Assembly (NCBI GenBank): GCA_021647405.1
Contig: JAKIUU010000012.1
Location: 1-64,000 of the forward strand
DNA from: Flavobacteriaceae bacterium
GTDB taxonomy: Bacteria; Bacteroidota; Bacteroidia; Flavobacteriales; Flavobacteriaceae
Reading direction: 5' to 3'
DNA length: 64,000 nt
Below are positions 9,381-18,623 of the stretch, piece by piece (position 1 is the first letter of the stretch; the number at the start of each line of letters is the position of its first letter). A program made the position numbers and the translations under genes. Under the pieces are notes generated by a model. It saw only the letters and a list, made by a program, of their open reading frames with translations, was not told where the DNA came from and ran no database searches.

Positions 9381-9884
9381 TTATTTTATATACAGTCGTA
9401 AATCTGAAGATTTTCCATCAATAATTGTTACAATATATAAATTGGCATTGTTGCTATCGGCTATTTGTGTGTATTTTTCTTTGCCGATTAAGGCATTTAC
9501 AAAATTAGGAATGCTATCGTTATGGCCAACAATAAGAACTGTTTTTCCTTTGGTTTTAGATATAAATTCTTTGTAATCAATATTTATGGGATGGTATTTG
9601 TTTACTTTCAAATGATGGCTTGCTGCCGTGGGATTGGCAGTTTCAATGGTGCGGTTATAATCTGAAGCGTAAACAAAATCTAATTTAATATCTTTAAAAA
9701 CTTGTGACCATCTTAAAGCACGCTCAAAACCTTTGGCATTTAAATGCGGATTTTTATTCTCAGGGTTGCTGCGATTTTTCTCTGCGTGGCGGATTAAAAA
9801 ATAAGTAGATACCGCAATCTTTTCTTGTGAAAAACTTGGGATAGATAGCCTAAAAACAAGCATAAATAAAAATAGACGTTTCAT
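9381..9884 (-). CDS. Secreted histidine phosphatase family protein (SixA/phosphoglycerate-mutase fold)
   Basis: The 167-residue protein has an N-terminal signal peptide ending near PSFSQ, so it is probably periplasmic. The phosphatase motif LIRHAEK carries the catalytic histidine and arginine. YASDYNRTIETA and VLIVGHNDSIPNFV carry the other conserved Arg and second His. The substrate is unknown; periplasmic phosphate ester hydrolysis is plausible. It converges on hutH with a five-base gap. Confidence 0.85.
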   Translation of the reverse strand: MKRLFLFMLVFRLSIPSFSQEKIAVSTYFLIRHAEKNRSNPENKNPHLNAKGFERALRWSQVFKDIKLDFVYASDYNRTIETANPTAASHHLKVNKYHPINIDYKEFISKTKGKTVLIVGHNDSIPNFVNALIGKEKYTQIADSNNANLYIVTIIDGKSSDLRLYIK

Positions 9885-9910
9885 AATTTGTATTTATTAG
9901 GTAAATTTAT

Positions 9911-9936
9911 AAAAATCCCGCCAGAAGCGGGATTAA
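9911..9936 (-). terminator. Intrinsic terminator of clpB
   Basis: AATCCCGC (9914-9921) pairs with GCGGGATT (9927-9934) around a CAGAA loop. On the minus strand the stem is followed by a T-rich run (ATTTTTA). It lies just past the clpB stop codon. Confidence 0.85.
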
Positions 9937-9941
9937 TACTT

Positions 9942-12530
9942 TTACTTATTTCTAAATACAAATTCGCCGTTAAAAGCATCGAGTAAAATATGGCTTTCCG
10001 CTGTTATTTTACCTGATAACAGTTCTTTAGATAATTTGTTTAAAATCTCTTTCTGAATCACCCTTTTTATAGGTCTGGCACCAAATTGAGGATCAAAACC
10101 TTTATTTGCCAGATTCTCTACAGCCTCTTCTGTAGCCGAAAAATGTATGTTTTTGACTTCTAACATTTTTGTGAGATTATTTAATTGAAGTTTTACAATT
10201 TTTGTTACCTCACTTATATTGAGCGGTGTAAACATAATTATTTCGTCAATTCTATTTAAAAATTCGGGTTTGATGTTTTGTTTTAAAACACCCATAACTT
10301 CTATTTTAGCCATTTCTGTAATAGCATCGCGATTTTCCATATTCATATTTTCAAACTTCTCTTGAATAATATGAGCACCCATATTTGATGTCATAATTAT
10401 TATGGTGTTTCTAAAATCGGCAATGCGGCCTTTGTTATCGGTTAAATGGCCTTCATCTAAAACTTGTAGCAAAATATTAAAAGTGTCGGGATGTGCCTTT
10501 TCAATTTCATCCAGCAAAATAACTGAATAGGGTTTGCGCCTTACCGCCTCGGTCAATTGGCCTCCTTCGTCATAGCCTACATAGCCAGGAGGGGCGCCTA
10601 CCAAACGGCTCACAGCGTGACGTTCTTGGTATTCGCTCATATCGATTCTGGTCATGGCACTTTCGTCATCAAAAAGATATGCTGCCAAAGCCTTTGCCAA
10701 TTCTGTTTTCCCCACACCAGTTGTGCCTAAGAATAAGAAACTGCCTATGGGGCGTTTTTCGTCTTGTAATCCTGCTCTCGACCGTCTTACAGCATCTGCT
10801 ACAGCGCCGATAGCTTCTTCTTGACCCACAACACGCTTATGTAATTCTTCTTCAAGATTTAATAATTTTTCTTGATCGCTTTGCAACATTTTTTGAATGG
10901 GAATACCTGTCCATTTGGCCACAACTTCGGCTATGTCCTCGCTCGTTACTTCTTCTTTTATAAGCGCATTTTCTTGATTTTTAGCCAATTCTTTTTGCAA
11001 TGCAATTAATTTAGAATTTTCTTTCTCTATCTTTCCGTAGCGGATTTCAGCTACCAACCCGTAATTGCCTTCACGTTCGGCACGTTCGGCTTCTAATTTG
11101 AAATTTTCAATATTTTGTTTGGTAGTTTGAACCTGATCTACAACTTCTTTTTCACTTTTCCATTTGGCATAAATACTGTTGCGTTCTTCTTTAATATTGG
11201 CCAATTCTTTTTTTAAAAGGGATAGTTTTTCCGTGTCATTTTCGCGTTTAATAGCCTCTATTTCAATTTCTAACTGCATAATTTTTCTATCCAAAACATC
11301 TAATTCTTCAGGTTTTGAATTTATTTCCATGCGCAATTTGGCCGCCGCTTCATCCATTAAATCGATGGCCTTATCTGGCAAGAACCTATCGCTAATATAA
11401 CGTTGCGATAAATTAACTGCTGCAATAATAGCACTGTCTTTTATTTGCACTTTATGATGGGTTTCATACTTTTCTTTAATACCTCTCAAAATTGAAATGG
11501 CACTTTCGGTATCGGGTTCATCAACCATCACTTTTTGAAAACGGCGTTCTAAAGCCTTATCTTTTTCAAAATATTTTTGATATTCGTTTAGCGTGGTTGC
11601 CCCAATAGCCCGCAATTCGCCTCTTGCCAAAGCTGGTTTTAAAATATTGGCAGCATCCATAGCACCTTCGCCACCGCCAGCACCAACCAATGTGTGAATC
11701 TCATCGATAAACAAAACAATTTGCCCATCGGCATTGGTCACTTCTTTTACAACCGATTTTAGACGTTCTTCAAACTCTCCTTTGTATTTGGCACCGGCAA
11801 TTAAGGCCCCCATATCTAAAGAGAAAACTATTTTGTCTTGCAAATTTTCGGGTACATCTCCTTTTACAATGCGGTGTGCCAGTCCTTCGGCAATAGCCGT
11901 TTTACCTGTACCGGGCTCGCCAACCAATATGGGATTGTTCTTGGTGCGACGCGATAAAATTTGAAGAATGCGTCTAATTTCTTCGTCGCGACCAATAACG
12001 GGATCCAATTTGCCATCGTTGGCAAGTTGGTTTAAGTTTTTAGCATATTTATTTAAGGCATTGTAAGTGTCTTCTGCATTTTGAGAATCTACTTTGCTGC
12101 CTTTTCGCAATTCTTTAATAGCCTTTTTTAAATCGATTTCATTAATACCATTGTCTTTTAAAAGCTGTGTTACAGCGCCTTTTGATTTTATAAGTGCGAG
12201 AAGCAAATGTTCTATTGCCACATACTCATCTTTCATTTTTTTGGCGATATTGTTGGCTTCTAAAAGCATGGTGTTTGCAGTTTTAGAAAGTATTAAATCG
12301 GCACCAGTTACCTTGGGGAAACTTTCTAATATTCTATTGAGCGTTTCTTTAAAAATTGAACTGTTAACCCCCATTTTATTTAAAATAAATGGCATTACAT
12401 TCTCGTCAACTTCAATAATGCCTTGTAATATATGGGCATTTTCTATTTGTTGCTGACTTAAGCCTTGGGCAATTTGCTGAGCGCGTTGCACGGCTTCTTG
12501 TGACTTAATTGTAAAATTGTTAAAATTCAT
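9942..12530 (-). CDS. clpB: ATP-dependent disaggregase ClpB
   Basis: This Hsp100 chaperone rescues aggregated proteins with DnaK in the cytoplasm. The 862-residue order is standard. An N-terminal Clp repeat domain is followed by AAA+ module 1 with Walker A GEPGTGKT and Walker B FIDEIHTLVGAGG. A coiled-coil M domain (about residues 400-530) precedes AAA+ module 2 with GTTGVGKTELAKALA, ILLDEIEKAHPD and NRIDEIIMF. No ClpP-binding loop is evident. It is divergent from ytxJ across 155 bases that contain two palindromes, a likely stress-control region. Confidence 0.98.
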   Translation of the reverse strand: MNFNNFTIKSQEAVQRAQQIAQGLSQQQIENAHILQGIIEVDENVMPFILNKMGVNSSIFKETLNRILESFPKVTGADLILSKTANTMLLEANNIAKKMKDEYVAIEHLLLALIKSKGAVTQLLKDNGINEIDLKKAIKELRKGSKVDSQNAEDTYNALNKYAKNLNQLANDGKLDPVIGRDEEIRRILQILSRRTKNNPILVGEPGTGKTAIAEGLAHRIVKGDVPENLQDKIVFSLDMGALIAGAKYKGEFEERLKSVVKEVTNADGQIVLFIDEIHTLVGAGGGEGAMDAANILKPALARGELRAIGATTLNEYQKYFEKDKALERRFQKVMVDEPDTESAISILRGIKEKYETHHKVQIKDSAIIAAVNLSQRYISDRFLPDKAIDLMDEAAAKLRMEINSKPEELDVLDRKIMQLEIEIEAIKRENDTEKLSLLKKELANIKEERNSIYAKWKSEKEVVDQVQTTKQNIENFKLEAERAEREGNYGLVAEIRYGKIEKENSKLIALQKELAKNQENALIKEEVTSEDIAEVVAKWTGIPIQKMLQSDQEKLLNLEEELHKRVVGQEEAIGAVADAVRRSRAGLQDEKRPIGSFLFLGTTGVGKTELAKALAAYLFDDESAMTRIDMSEYQERHAVSRLVGAPPGYVGYDEGGQLTEAVRRKPYSVILLDEIEKAHPDTFNILLQVLDEGHLTDNKGRIADFRNTIIIMTSNMGAHIIQEKFENMNMENRDAITEMAKIEVMGVLKQNIKPEFLNRIDEIIMFTPLNISEVTKIVKLQLNNLTKMLEVKNIHFSATEEAVENLANKGFDPQFGARPIKRVIQKEILNKLSKELLSGKITAESHILLDAFNGEFVFRNK

Positions 12531-12591
12531 AATACTTGTTTTATTGGTTTGCTATCAAAAGCGAGACCAATTTGTTTGGGAATAAAATAAC

Positions 12592-12636
12592 AGTCAAGTT
12601 GACTTGTTTTTGAGATAATATTAAGTCAAAATGACT
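12592..12636. promoter_or_regulatory. Two AGTCA/TGACT palindromes between clpB and ytxJ
   Basis: AGTCAA-G-TTGACT at 12592-12604 and AGTCA-AAA-TGACT at 12624-12636 are both perfect palindromes with centres 32 bases apart, about three helical turns. A -7-like TATCTTTG for ytxJ sits at 12655-12662. This looks like a pair of operator sites for a dimeric regulator, but no CIRCE or HAIR heat-shock consensus is present and the regulator is unknown. Confidence 0.45.
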
Positions 12637-12685
12637 GTATTTATGAGAATATTTTATCTTTGTGTCACTCTAAAAATAAGCATGA

Positions 12686-13051
12686 ATGTCTTTTATAAAA
12701 TCATTTTTTAAATCTGATAATAACAATACTCGTTTTCCGTGGAAAACACTTCAGAGTGAAAATCAAATTGTAGAACTAATTAAAGAGTCTCATCATAAAA
12801 CTGTAGCTGTATTTAAACACAGCACACGTTGCGGTGTGAGCAGAATGGTTCTGAACCGTTTTGAAAAACAATCAATTAATTTAGAGAATGTTGTTTTTTA
12901 TTATCTCGATTTATTGCAATATAGAGACCTGTCGGATGCACTGGCAAGTCAGTTTAAAATTACACACCAATCGCCACAACTTATTGTTTTAAAGAATGGA
13001 GAAGTTGAAACACACAGTTCGCATTTTGGCTTACTAGAAATAACGATTTAG
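12686..13051 (+). CDS. ytxJ: YtxJ-like bacillithiol-system thioredoxin-fold protein
   Basis: The 121-residue cytoplasmic protein matches the YtxJ/DUF2847 family, monothiol thioredoxin-like proteins linked to bacillithiol in Firmicutes and many Bacteroidota. The conserved segment FKHSTRCGVSRM carries the single active cysteine, and HQSPQLIVLKNGEV is the cis-Pro region. The C-terminus (HSSHFGLLE) is short compared with the usual ending of about 10 more residues. It is divergent from clpB, which suggests shared stress control. The function is assigned by family only. Confidence 0.85.
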   Translation: MSFIKSFFKSDNNNTRFPWKTLQSENQIVELIKESHHKTVAVFKHSTRCGVSRMVLNRFEKQSINLENVVFYYLDLLQYRDLSDALASQFKITHQSPQLIVLKNGEVETHSSHFGLLEITI

Positions 13052-13062
13052 TAGGTGCCTTG

Positions 13063-14337
13063 TTATAAAGCAGGTAAAAGTTTGCTTGAACATTCGCCAA
13101 AGCCAATTTTTACATCTTTATTTTTACAAGTCCCACGCATAATAACGGTATCGTTATCATTGATAAATTTGCGTTCTGAGCCGTCACTTAGTTTGATGGG
13201 TTTTGTACCGCGCCAAGACAATTCGAGCATAGAGCCATAACTGTCAGGAGTAGGTCCTGAAATTGTACCCGATCCCATCATATCGCCAGCCCTAACATTA
13301 CAACCATTGCTTGTGTGATGTGTAAGTTGCTGAGCCATTGTCCAATACATATATTTGAAATTAGATTTTGTAACCAGATTTTCGTCACTATTTTCAGGTT
13401 TAATAAAAGTTTCAAGCTGTATGTCAAAACTATTTGCGCCAATTTGTTGCAGGTATTCAAAAGGTTTGGGGTCTTGTTTTGGACTCTCAATTCTAAAAGG
13501 TTCTAAAGCATCTAAGGTCACAATCCATGGTGAAATAGTAGAGGCAAAGCTTTTTCCTAAAAAGGGACCTAGGGGCACATATTCCCATGCTTGAATATCG
13601 CGGGCACTCCAGTCGTTAAAAAGTACCAATCCAAAAATATAATCTTCGGCATTTTCAATAGCAATACGTTCCCCCAGTTTGTTAACATCTGTAGTGATAA
13701 AAGCCATTTCTAATTCAAAATCAACCAATTTTGAAGGGCCAAATACAGGCTTTTCGGCACCAGCGGGTTTGGATTGCCCATAAGGTCTGTGAATATTTTT
13801 ACCGGTGGGTACAATAGATGAACTCCTGCCATGATAACCCACAGGCAGGTGTAACCAATTAGGTAATAAGGCATTGTCAGGATCTCTAAATATGGTACCT
13901 ACATTGGTGGCATGTTCTTTACTTGAATAAAAATCGGTATAATCACCTACATTTACAGGGAGGTGCATTTCAATATCTTGAACATCGTAAATAATTTGAT
14001 TGCGGTGTTTCTTTTTATTTTGCAGTTTGGCATTTTCAATATCAAATAAATCGGCTATTCTGTTTCTAACTTGCCGCCAGATACCTTTGCCGTGGGCGAT
14101 AAAATCGTTTAACCTGTCTTGTAAAAAGACATCATCAACCAATTCAATATCTTTAAAATACCCCAACTGATGCAAAGCACTTAGGTCTATGGCGTATTCG
14201 CCAATACGTGACCCAATAGTCATCACATTGTCTTTGGTTAAAAAAACACCAAAGGGAATATTTTGAATGGGAAAATCGGAATTAGAACTTACTTCTAACC
14301 ATGATTTTCTGCTGGGATTGTTAGCGGTAATCTGCAT
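13063..14337 (-). CDS. fahA: Fumarylacetoacetase
   Basis: This is the last enzyme of tyrosine and phenylalanine degradation, splitting fumarylacetoacetate to fumarate and acetoacetate. The 424-residue length and motifs are typical. DFYSSKEHATNVGTIFR carries the metal-binding Asp and catalytic His, and LPVGYHGRSSSIVPTG and FNDWSARDIQAWEYVPLG carry active-site residues. The end has GDMMGSGTISGP and IGFGECSSK. It is convergent with ytxJ. Upstream, CAAAGATA at 14400-14407 reads TATCTTTG on the minus strand and may be its -7 element. No homogentisate dioxygenase gene is visible. Confidence 0.96.
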   Translation of the reverse strand: MQITANNPSRKSWLEVSSNSDFPIQNIPFGVFLTKDNVMTIGSRIGEYAIDLSALHQLGYFKDIELVDDVFLQDRLNDFIAHGKGIWRQVRNRIADLFDIENAKLQNKKKHRNQIIYDVQDIEMHLPVNVGDYTDFYSSKEHATNVGTIFRDPDNALLPNWLHLPVGYHGRSSSIVPTGKNIHRPYGQSKPAGAEKPVFGPSKLVDFELEMAFITTDVNKLGERIAIENAEDYIFGLVLFNDWSARDIQAWEYVPLGPFLGKSFASTISPWIVTLDALEPFRIESPKQDPKPFEYLQQIGANSFDIQLETFIKPENSDENLVTKSNFKYMYWTMAQQLTHHTSNGCNVRAGDMMGSGTISGPTPDSYGSMLELSWRGTKPIKLSDGSERKFINDNDTVIMRGTCKNKDVKIGFGECSSKLLPAL

Positions 14338-14485
14338 AATAATATGTTTTTGAATTTTAGAGTCTGTTTATAATTTGCAATGTAGTAATTATTTTGATTC
14401 AAAGATAGAAGTTTATCTAGTTATGAAAAATGATTTTATTACTTTTGGGAACGATTTAACGAAACTTTAAATACAGACTATTAGT

Positions 14486-15757
14486 ATGGCAAAAGATCAA
14501 GAAATATTTGATTTAATTCAAGAAGAAACACTTAGACAAACAAATGGTTTAGAGCTAATTGCTTCAGAAAATTATGTAAGTTCTCAAGTAATTGAAGCCA
14601 TGGGGTCGGTACTTACAAATAAATATGCCGAGGGTTATCCCAACAAACGGTATTACGGTGGTTGTGAAGTTGTAGATAAAGTTGAGCAATTGGCCATAGA
14701 TCGCGCCAAAGCGCTTTTTGGTGCCGCCTATGTTAATGTGCAACCCCATTCAGGGTCGCAAGCTAATGCAGCCGTTTACCAAGCTTTACTAAAACCAGGC
14801 GATAAAATATTGGGTTTTGACCTTTCGCATGGCGGTCATTTAACACATGGTTCGCCTGTAAATTTTTCAGGAAAACTGTATAAAACATCTTTTTATGGTG
14901 TTGAAAAAGAAACAGGCGTTTTAAATTACGATAAAATTGCTGAAATTGCTCAAAAAGAAAAGCCACAACTTATAATTGCCGGTGCCTCTGCCTATTCAAG
15001 AGATATTGATTTTGAAAAATTTAGAGAAATAGCCGACAGCGTATCGGCACTTTTGGTAGCCGATATTTCGCATCCATCAGGATTAATTGCCAAGGGCATT
15101 TTAAACGACCCTTTGCCTTATTGCCATGTGGTAACTACAACCACACATAAAACTTTACGCGGCCCACGCGGCGGTATGATTTTGATGGGCAAAGATTTTG
15201 AAAATCCTTTTGGCCTCACTTTAAAAAGTGGCAAACCTAGAATGATGTCGGCTTTATTGAATTCGGCTGTCTTTCCGGGCATGCAGGGTGGTCCTCTAGA
15301 GCATGTTATCGCAGCTAAAGCCGTGGCTTTTAAAGAAGCCTTATCGGATGATTTTTTGTATTACCAAATTCAGGTTAAAAAGAATGCAGCGGCTATGGCT
15401 GAGGCCTTGGTTGCTAGGGGGTACCATATCATTTCGGGGGGGACAGACAACCACATGATGTTGGTCGATTTACGCAATAAAAACATTACAGGTAAAGAAG
15501 CCGAACAAGCTTTGGTAAAAGCACACATAACTGTTAATAAGAATATGGTGCCCTTTGACGATAAGTCGCCGTTTGTAACATCGGGTATCCGTATTGGTTC
15601 TGCAGCTGTAACAACGCGGGGCTTAATGGAAGCCGATATGGTTACCATAATTGCCCTTATTGACAAAGTAATTAGCAATTTTACCGATACAGCAGTGATA
15701 GAAACTGTAGGGGTAAAGGTTAAAAAGATGATGCAAGACAGGCCTTTGTTTGTTTAA
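14486..15757 (+). CDS. glyA: Serine hydroxymethyltransferase
   Basis: This PLP enzyme interconverts serine and glycine while loading tetrahydrofolate with a one-carbon unit. The 423-residue cytoplasmic protein shows LELIASENYVS, NKYAEGYPNKRYYGG, QPHSGSQANAAVY and the PLP-lysine motif VTTTTHKTLRGPRGG (Lys near residue 221). It is divergent from fahA. The functional partner gcvT lies about 5 kb away on the other strand. Confidence 0.98.
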   Translation: MAKDQEIFDLIQEETLRQTNGLELIASENYVSSQVIEAMGSVLTNKYAEGYPNKRYYGGCEVVDKVEQLAIDRAKALFGAAYVNVQPHSGSQANAAVYQALLKPGDKILGFDLSHGGHLTHGSPVNFSGKLYKTSFYGVEKETGVLNYDKIAEIAQKEKPQLIIAGASAYSRDIDFEKFREIADSVSALLVADISHPSGLIAKGILNDPLPYCHVVTTTTHKTLRGPRGGMILMGKDFENPFGLTLKSGKPRMMSALLNSAVFPGMQGGPLEHVIAAKAVAFKEALSDDFLYYQIQVKKNAAAMAEALVARGYHIISGGTDNHMMLVDLRNKNITGKEAEQALVKAHITVNKNMVPFDDKSPFVTSGIRIGSAAVTTRGLMEADMVTIIALIDKVISNFTDTAVIETVGVKVKKMMQDRPLFV

Positions 15758-15770
15758 AAATAATTTGAAT

Positions 15771-15809
15771 AGAGATTCTTCACTGCGCAAGTGCGCTGTT
15801 CAGAATGAC
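15771..15809. repeat. Palindromic intergenic repeat
   Basis: Between the convergent genes glyA and rmuC lies an imperfect palindrome: outer arms ATTCT/AGAAT and an inner GCGC-AAGT-GCGC hairpin. From memory it resembles short interspersed repeats common between genes of Bacteroidota (ending in TCAGAATGAC). No coding potential is seen. Confidence 0.45.
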
Positions 15810-15894
15810 AAGTCAATTGTTAATCAATAACGTATAAGGACTCCTAACAAAACGAAGATAAATGCGCTAAGATTTTTTTAGACAATTTACTTAA

Positions 15895-17187
15895 TTATTC
15901 GCTAGCGCGCTCTAATAATTTATCGGGTAACGATTTTTTAGTCTTGGCCCCTAATTTTTTAAGATTCTCTATTTTAGAGATCATATTACCACGACCTGTT
16001 GATAGTTTATTCATAGCCGCTTGGTAACTGTCTTGCGAAGTATTTATGGCTTTGCCCACTTTTATAAGGTCTTGTACAAAACCTTCAAACTTATCGTAAA
16101 GCAAGCCACTCTCTTTGGCAATTTCAAGCACGTTGCGCTTTTGGTCTTCTTGCTTCCAAATAGAAGCAATGGTACTTAAGGTGGCCAATAGGGTAGAAGT
16201 AGAAACCAAAACCACATTTTTACCAAGAGCTTCGAGGTAAAGTTTTGAATCTTCTTGTAAAGCCACCATCAAGGCAGGTTCTATGGGGACAAACATCAAG
16301 ACGTAATCGGGTGTATTAATGCCGTATAAGTCGGTATAGTTTTTATCGCTTAGCTCTTTAAAATGTTTTTTGATGCTCAGAATGTGGTTTTTTATAGCGG
16401 TTTTCTTGGCGACCTCACCTTCTGCGCTAAAAAATTGTTCATAAGCTGTCAAAGATACTTTTGAATCTATAATAAGGTGTTTATTATCGGGTAAATTAAT
16501 AATGCAATCAGGTTTTTTAAGCTGATTATTGCCATCTCTATAGCCGCCTTGCGTGGTAAAATGAACCCCCTTTTGTAAACCCGATTTTTCGAGTAAAACC
16601 TCCAATTGTAATTCGCCCCAATCTCCCTGTGTTTTGCTGTCGCCTTTTAGAGCTTTGGTCAGATTTACGGCATCTGAACTCATTTTTTGATTGAGTTTTT
16701 CAAGTCCTATTATTTGCGCACGTAATTCTGTGTGATAGCGGATACTTTCTTTATCTGAAGTCTCAACCCGTTTTTCGAAATCTTGTATTTTTTGTTTTAA
16801 AGGTTCTAAAATAACAGCTAAATTCTCTTTATTTTGCTTGGTAAACTTAGCCGATTTTTCGTCTAAAATTTTATTGGCTAAATTTTCGAATTCTTTGGTA
16901 AATTTTTCTTGTAACTTTTCTAAGTCGGCTTTTTGTTCGGCTAATTTTTTATTTAAAAAACCGAGTTCGGTTTCTTTTTGGGTTAAAGCCATTTGCAAAG
17001 TACTGTTTGCCGAAGCTTTATCTTCTAATTGTTTTTCGGCTTTGGTTTTATCTTCTTGTAGCATTGCATTGACAGATTGTAGCGCTGCATTGTCTTTACT
17101 TAAAGCCGATTTAGTTTTGTACATTCCTAAAAAATACCCCAAGGCCAAAAGAACAGCAAAACCTAAAATATAAAAGACAATATCCAT
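15895..17187 (-). CDS. rmuC: DNA recombination protein RmuC
   Basis: RmuC-family proteins limit DNA rearrangement at inverted repeats and are predicted nucleases. The 430-residue product has one N-terminal membrane helix (FYILGFAVLLALGYFLG). A long coiled coil covers about residues 30-170. The conserved core starts at GDWGELQLEVLLEKSGL and continues through KPDCIINLPDNKHLIIDSK, whose Asp and Lys fit an endonuclease-like fold. The C-terminus is helical and basic. It is convergent with glyA across a repeat. Confidence 0.93.
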   Translation of the reverse strand: MDIVFYILGFAVLLALGYFLGMYKTKSALSKDNAALQSVNAMLQEDKTKAEKQLEDKASANSTLQMALTQKETELGFLNKKLAEQKADLEKLQEKFTKEFENLANKILDEKSAKFTKQNKENLAVILEPLKQKIQDFEKRVETSDKESIRYHTELRAQIIGLEKLNQKMSSDAVNLTKALKGDSKTQGDWGELQLEVLLEKSGLQKGVHFTTQGGYRDGNNQLKKPDCIINLPDNKHLIIDSKVSLTAYEQFFSAEGEVAKKTAIKNHILSIKKHFKELSDKNYTDLYGINTPDYVLMFVPIEPALMVALQEDSKLYLEALGKNVVLVSTSTLLATLSTIASIWKQEDQKRNVLEIAKESGLLYDKFEGFVQDLIKVGKAINTSQDSYQAAMNKLSTGRGNMISKIENLKKLGAKTKKSLPDKLLERASE

Positions 17188-17365
17188 AAGTAAAAATTAG
17201 TTTATAAAATTAATATTTTTAAATTTGAATTCGGTTGATAATCTTTTAATTTTTTTAATCAGATAAGATCTTGTGGTGTTCCTGATATATTTACGCCGTT
17301 GGCAGGAACATTCAAACTGACGTATAGGAATTTAGAATGAATCATTACCCGCTAAATAAAATTTA

Positions 17366-17905
17366 ATGAAACATATTTGTGCCTTTATATTGTACCGCAT
17401 TCTGGGATGGAAAATTTCTAATTCATATCCTAAAAATCTTAAAAAATATGTTTTAATAGCGGCACCGCATACCAGTTGGCAAGATTTCCCCATAGGTATC
17501 ATCGCCAAATTTGCCACAGGATTACCAGCCCATTACATCGGTAAAGACAGTTTGTTTAAACCACCTTTTGGTTTTATTTTTAGGGCTCTAGGAGGTACAC
17601 CCGTTGACAGAAGTAAAAATAATAATTTGGTAAATCAGATAGTTCAAAATTTTAATTCTAAAGAGCAATTTATTTTGGCCATGTCGCCCGAAGGGACGCG
17701 CAAAAAGGTTGAAAAATGGAAAACGGGTTTTTATTATATTGCCAAAGAGGCTCATGTACCTATTGTTATGGCGACCTTAGATTTTGAACACAAAGATTTT
17801 AGGTTTTCTGAGCCCTATTATCCTACCGATGATAAGGAAGCCGATTTTAAGCACTTTCACAATTTTTTTAAAGATGTAAAAGGTAAAAAACCAGAGTTGG
17901 GCTGA
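17366..17905 (+). CDS. Lysophospholipid acyltransferase family protein (PlsC-like)
   Basis: The 179-residue protein carries the glycerolipid acyltransferase signature. APHTSWQDF is the HX4D catalytic motif, GTPVDRSK the acceptor-binding block and SPEGTRKK the third block. A weak hydrophobic segment (ICAFILYRILGW) at the N-terminus suggests membrane association. The acceptor may be lysophosphatidate or an aminolipid; the sequence does not decide. It is somewhat short for PlsC (usually about 240). A terminator overlaps its stop codon. Confidence 0.85.
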   Translation: MKHICAFILYRILGWKISNSYPKNLKKYVLIAAPHTSWQDFPIGIIAKFATGLPAHYIGKDSLFKPPFGFIFRALGGTPVDRSKNNNLVNQIVQNFNSKEQFILAMSPEGTRKKVEKWKTGFYYIAKEAHVPIVMATLDFEHKDFRFSEPYYPTDDKEADFKHFHNFFKDVKGKKPELG

Positions 17906-17927
17906 TAATATCTTCAGCAGTTTTTTT
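17901..17927 (+). terminator. Intrinsic terminator after the acyltransferase
   Basis: GCTGA (17901-17905) pairs with TCAGC (17914-17918), followed by AG and seven T. The left arm overlaps the stop codon. The stem is short, so confidence is moderate. Confidence 0.6.
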
Positions 17928-17996
17928 AAACTGTGTAAGTTTATAACTACAGATTTTTAATCTAGAGAGTTGTTTGGTTTTTCTTATAGCATCAGA

Positions 17997-18623
17997 CTAA
18001 ATTTCTAAGAGTTTGGATGTTATCTCCCAAACTTCATCAAATATTTCATTAACAGTCTTTTCCCCATCAATAATAACAACATTATCTTTCTTACCTTCTC
18101 TTTTAATGGCTTCCTTATAATTAAGTATTACTTGTGCCATTTTTTCTTTTGTTTCAAATAAATCAAGAAATATTCTTGATGAACTTAAACGTCTCATACT
18201 TTCATCAGCAGAGATGTCAAAATAAAACACAATATCTGGTCTTAATAAGTCAGCACAAACTTTATTGGCGTTAATAACCCAATCCATAGATAGCATAGGC
18301 ACATGATAGGCATATGAAGAATAATAATATCTATCTGATATGACGTGCATTCCTTTATTTAAATAATTTAACATGCCTGATATTGGGTTTTGTATATGGT
18401 CTAACCTGTCTGCAAGAAATAGGGCTCCAATTGTTTTGTCGTCAGATATAATGCGTTTGTTAAGTATATTTTTAATAACCGCGCCAACAGGACTGTCAGT
18501 TGGTTCAAATGTCTTATATATATTCCCAGTATGTGTGTTTATTTTCTCAAAAAGCATGTTGCTGATTGTTGATTTACCCGAGCCATCAATTCCTTCGAAT
18601 ACTATAAATTTTGCTTTTTTCAT
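17997..18623 (-). CDS. tmk: Thymidylate kinase-like protein
   Basis: dTMP kinases phosphorylate dTMP to dTDP. The 208-residue protein has the P-loop FEGIDGSGKSTISN, the DR(Y/F) motif ISDRYYYSSYAYH and EPTDSPVGAVIKNIL in the dTMP-binding region. RRLSSSRIFLDLFET occupies the lid position. It lies in a small accessory patch next to a toxin-antitoxin locus. EPTD and RYYYSS read more like archaeal or phage-like dTMP kinases than the usual single-copy bacterial form, so it may be a second, acquired copy. The kinase family is sure; being the essential tmk is not. Confidence 0.8.
   Translation of the reverse strand: MKKAKFIVFEGIDGSGKSTISNMLFEKINTHTGNIYKTFEPTDSPVGAVIKNILNKRIISDDKTIGALFLADRLDHIQNPISGMLNYLNKGMHVISDRYYYSSYAYHVPMLSMDWVINANKVCADLLRPDIVFYFDISADESMRRLSSSRIFLDLFETKEKMAQVILNYKEAIKREGKKDNVVIIDGEKTVNEIFDEVWEITSKLLEI

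Noticed and set aside
12094..12456. 120-codon frame opposite clpB
   Set aside because: Antisense of a highly conserved coding region with biased codons; no protein-like features of its own.
14338..14485. Possible glycine or THF riboswitch before glyA
   Set aside because: The gap is short and AT-rich and I see none of the conserved helices; only a -7-like box for the divergent fahA gene.
17277..17310. Inverted repeat TGTTCCTG..CAGGAACA with an 18-base loop before the acyltransferase gene
   Set aside because: The loop is long, no promoter or gene relation is clear, and a single 8-base repeat of this kind is expected by chance in 64 kb.
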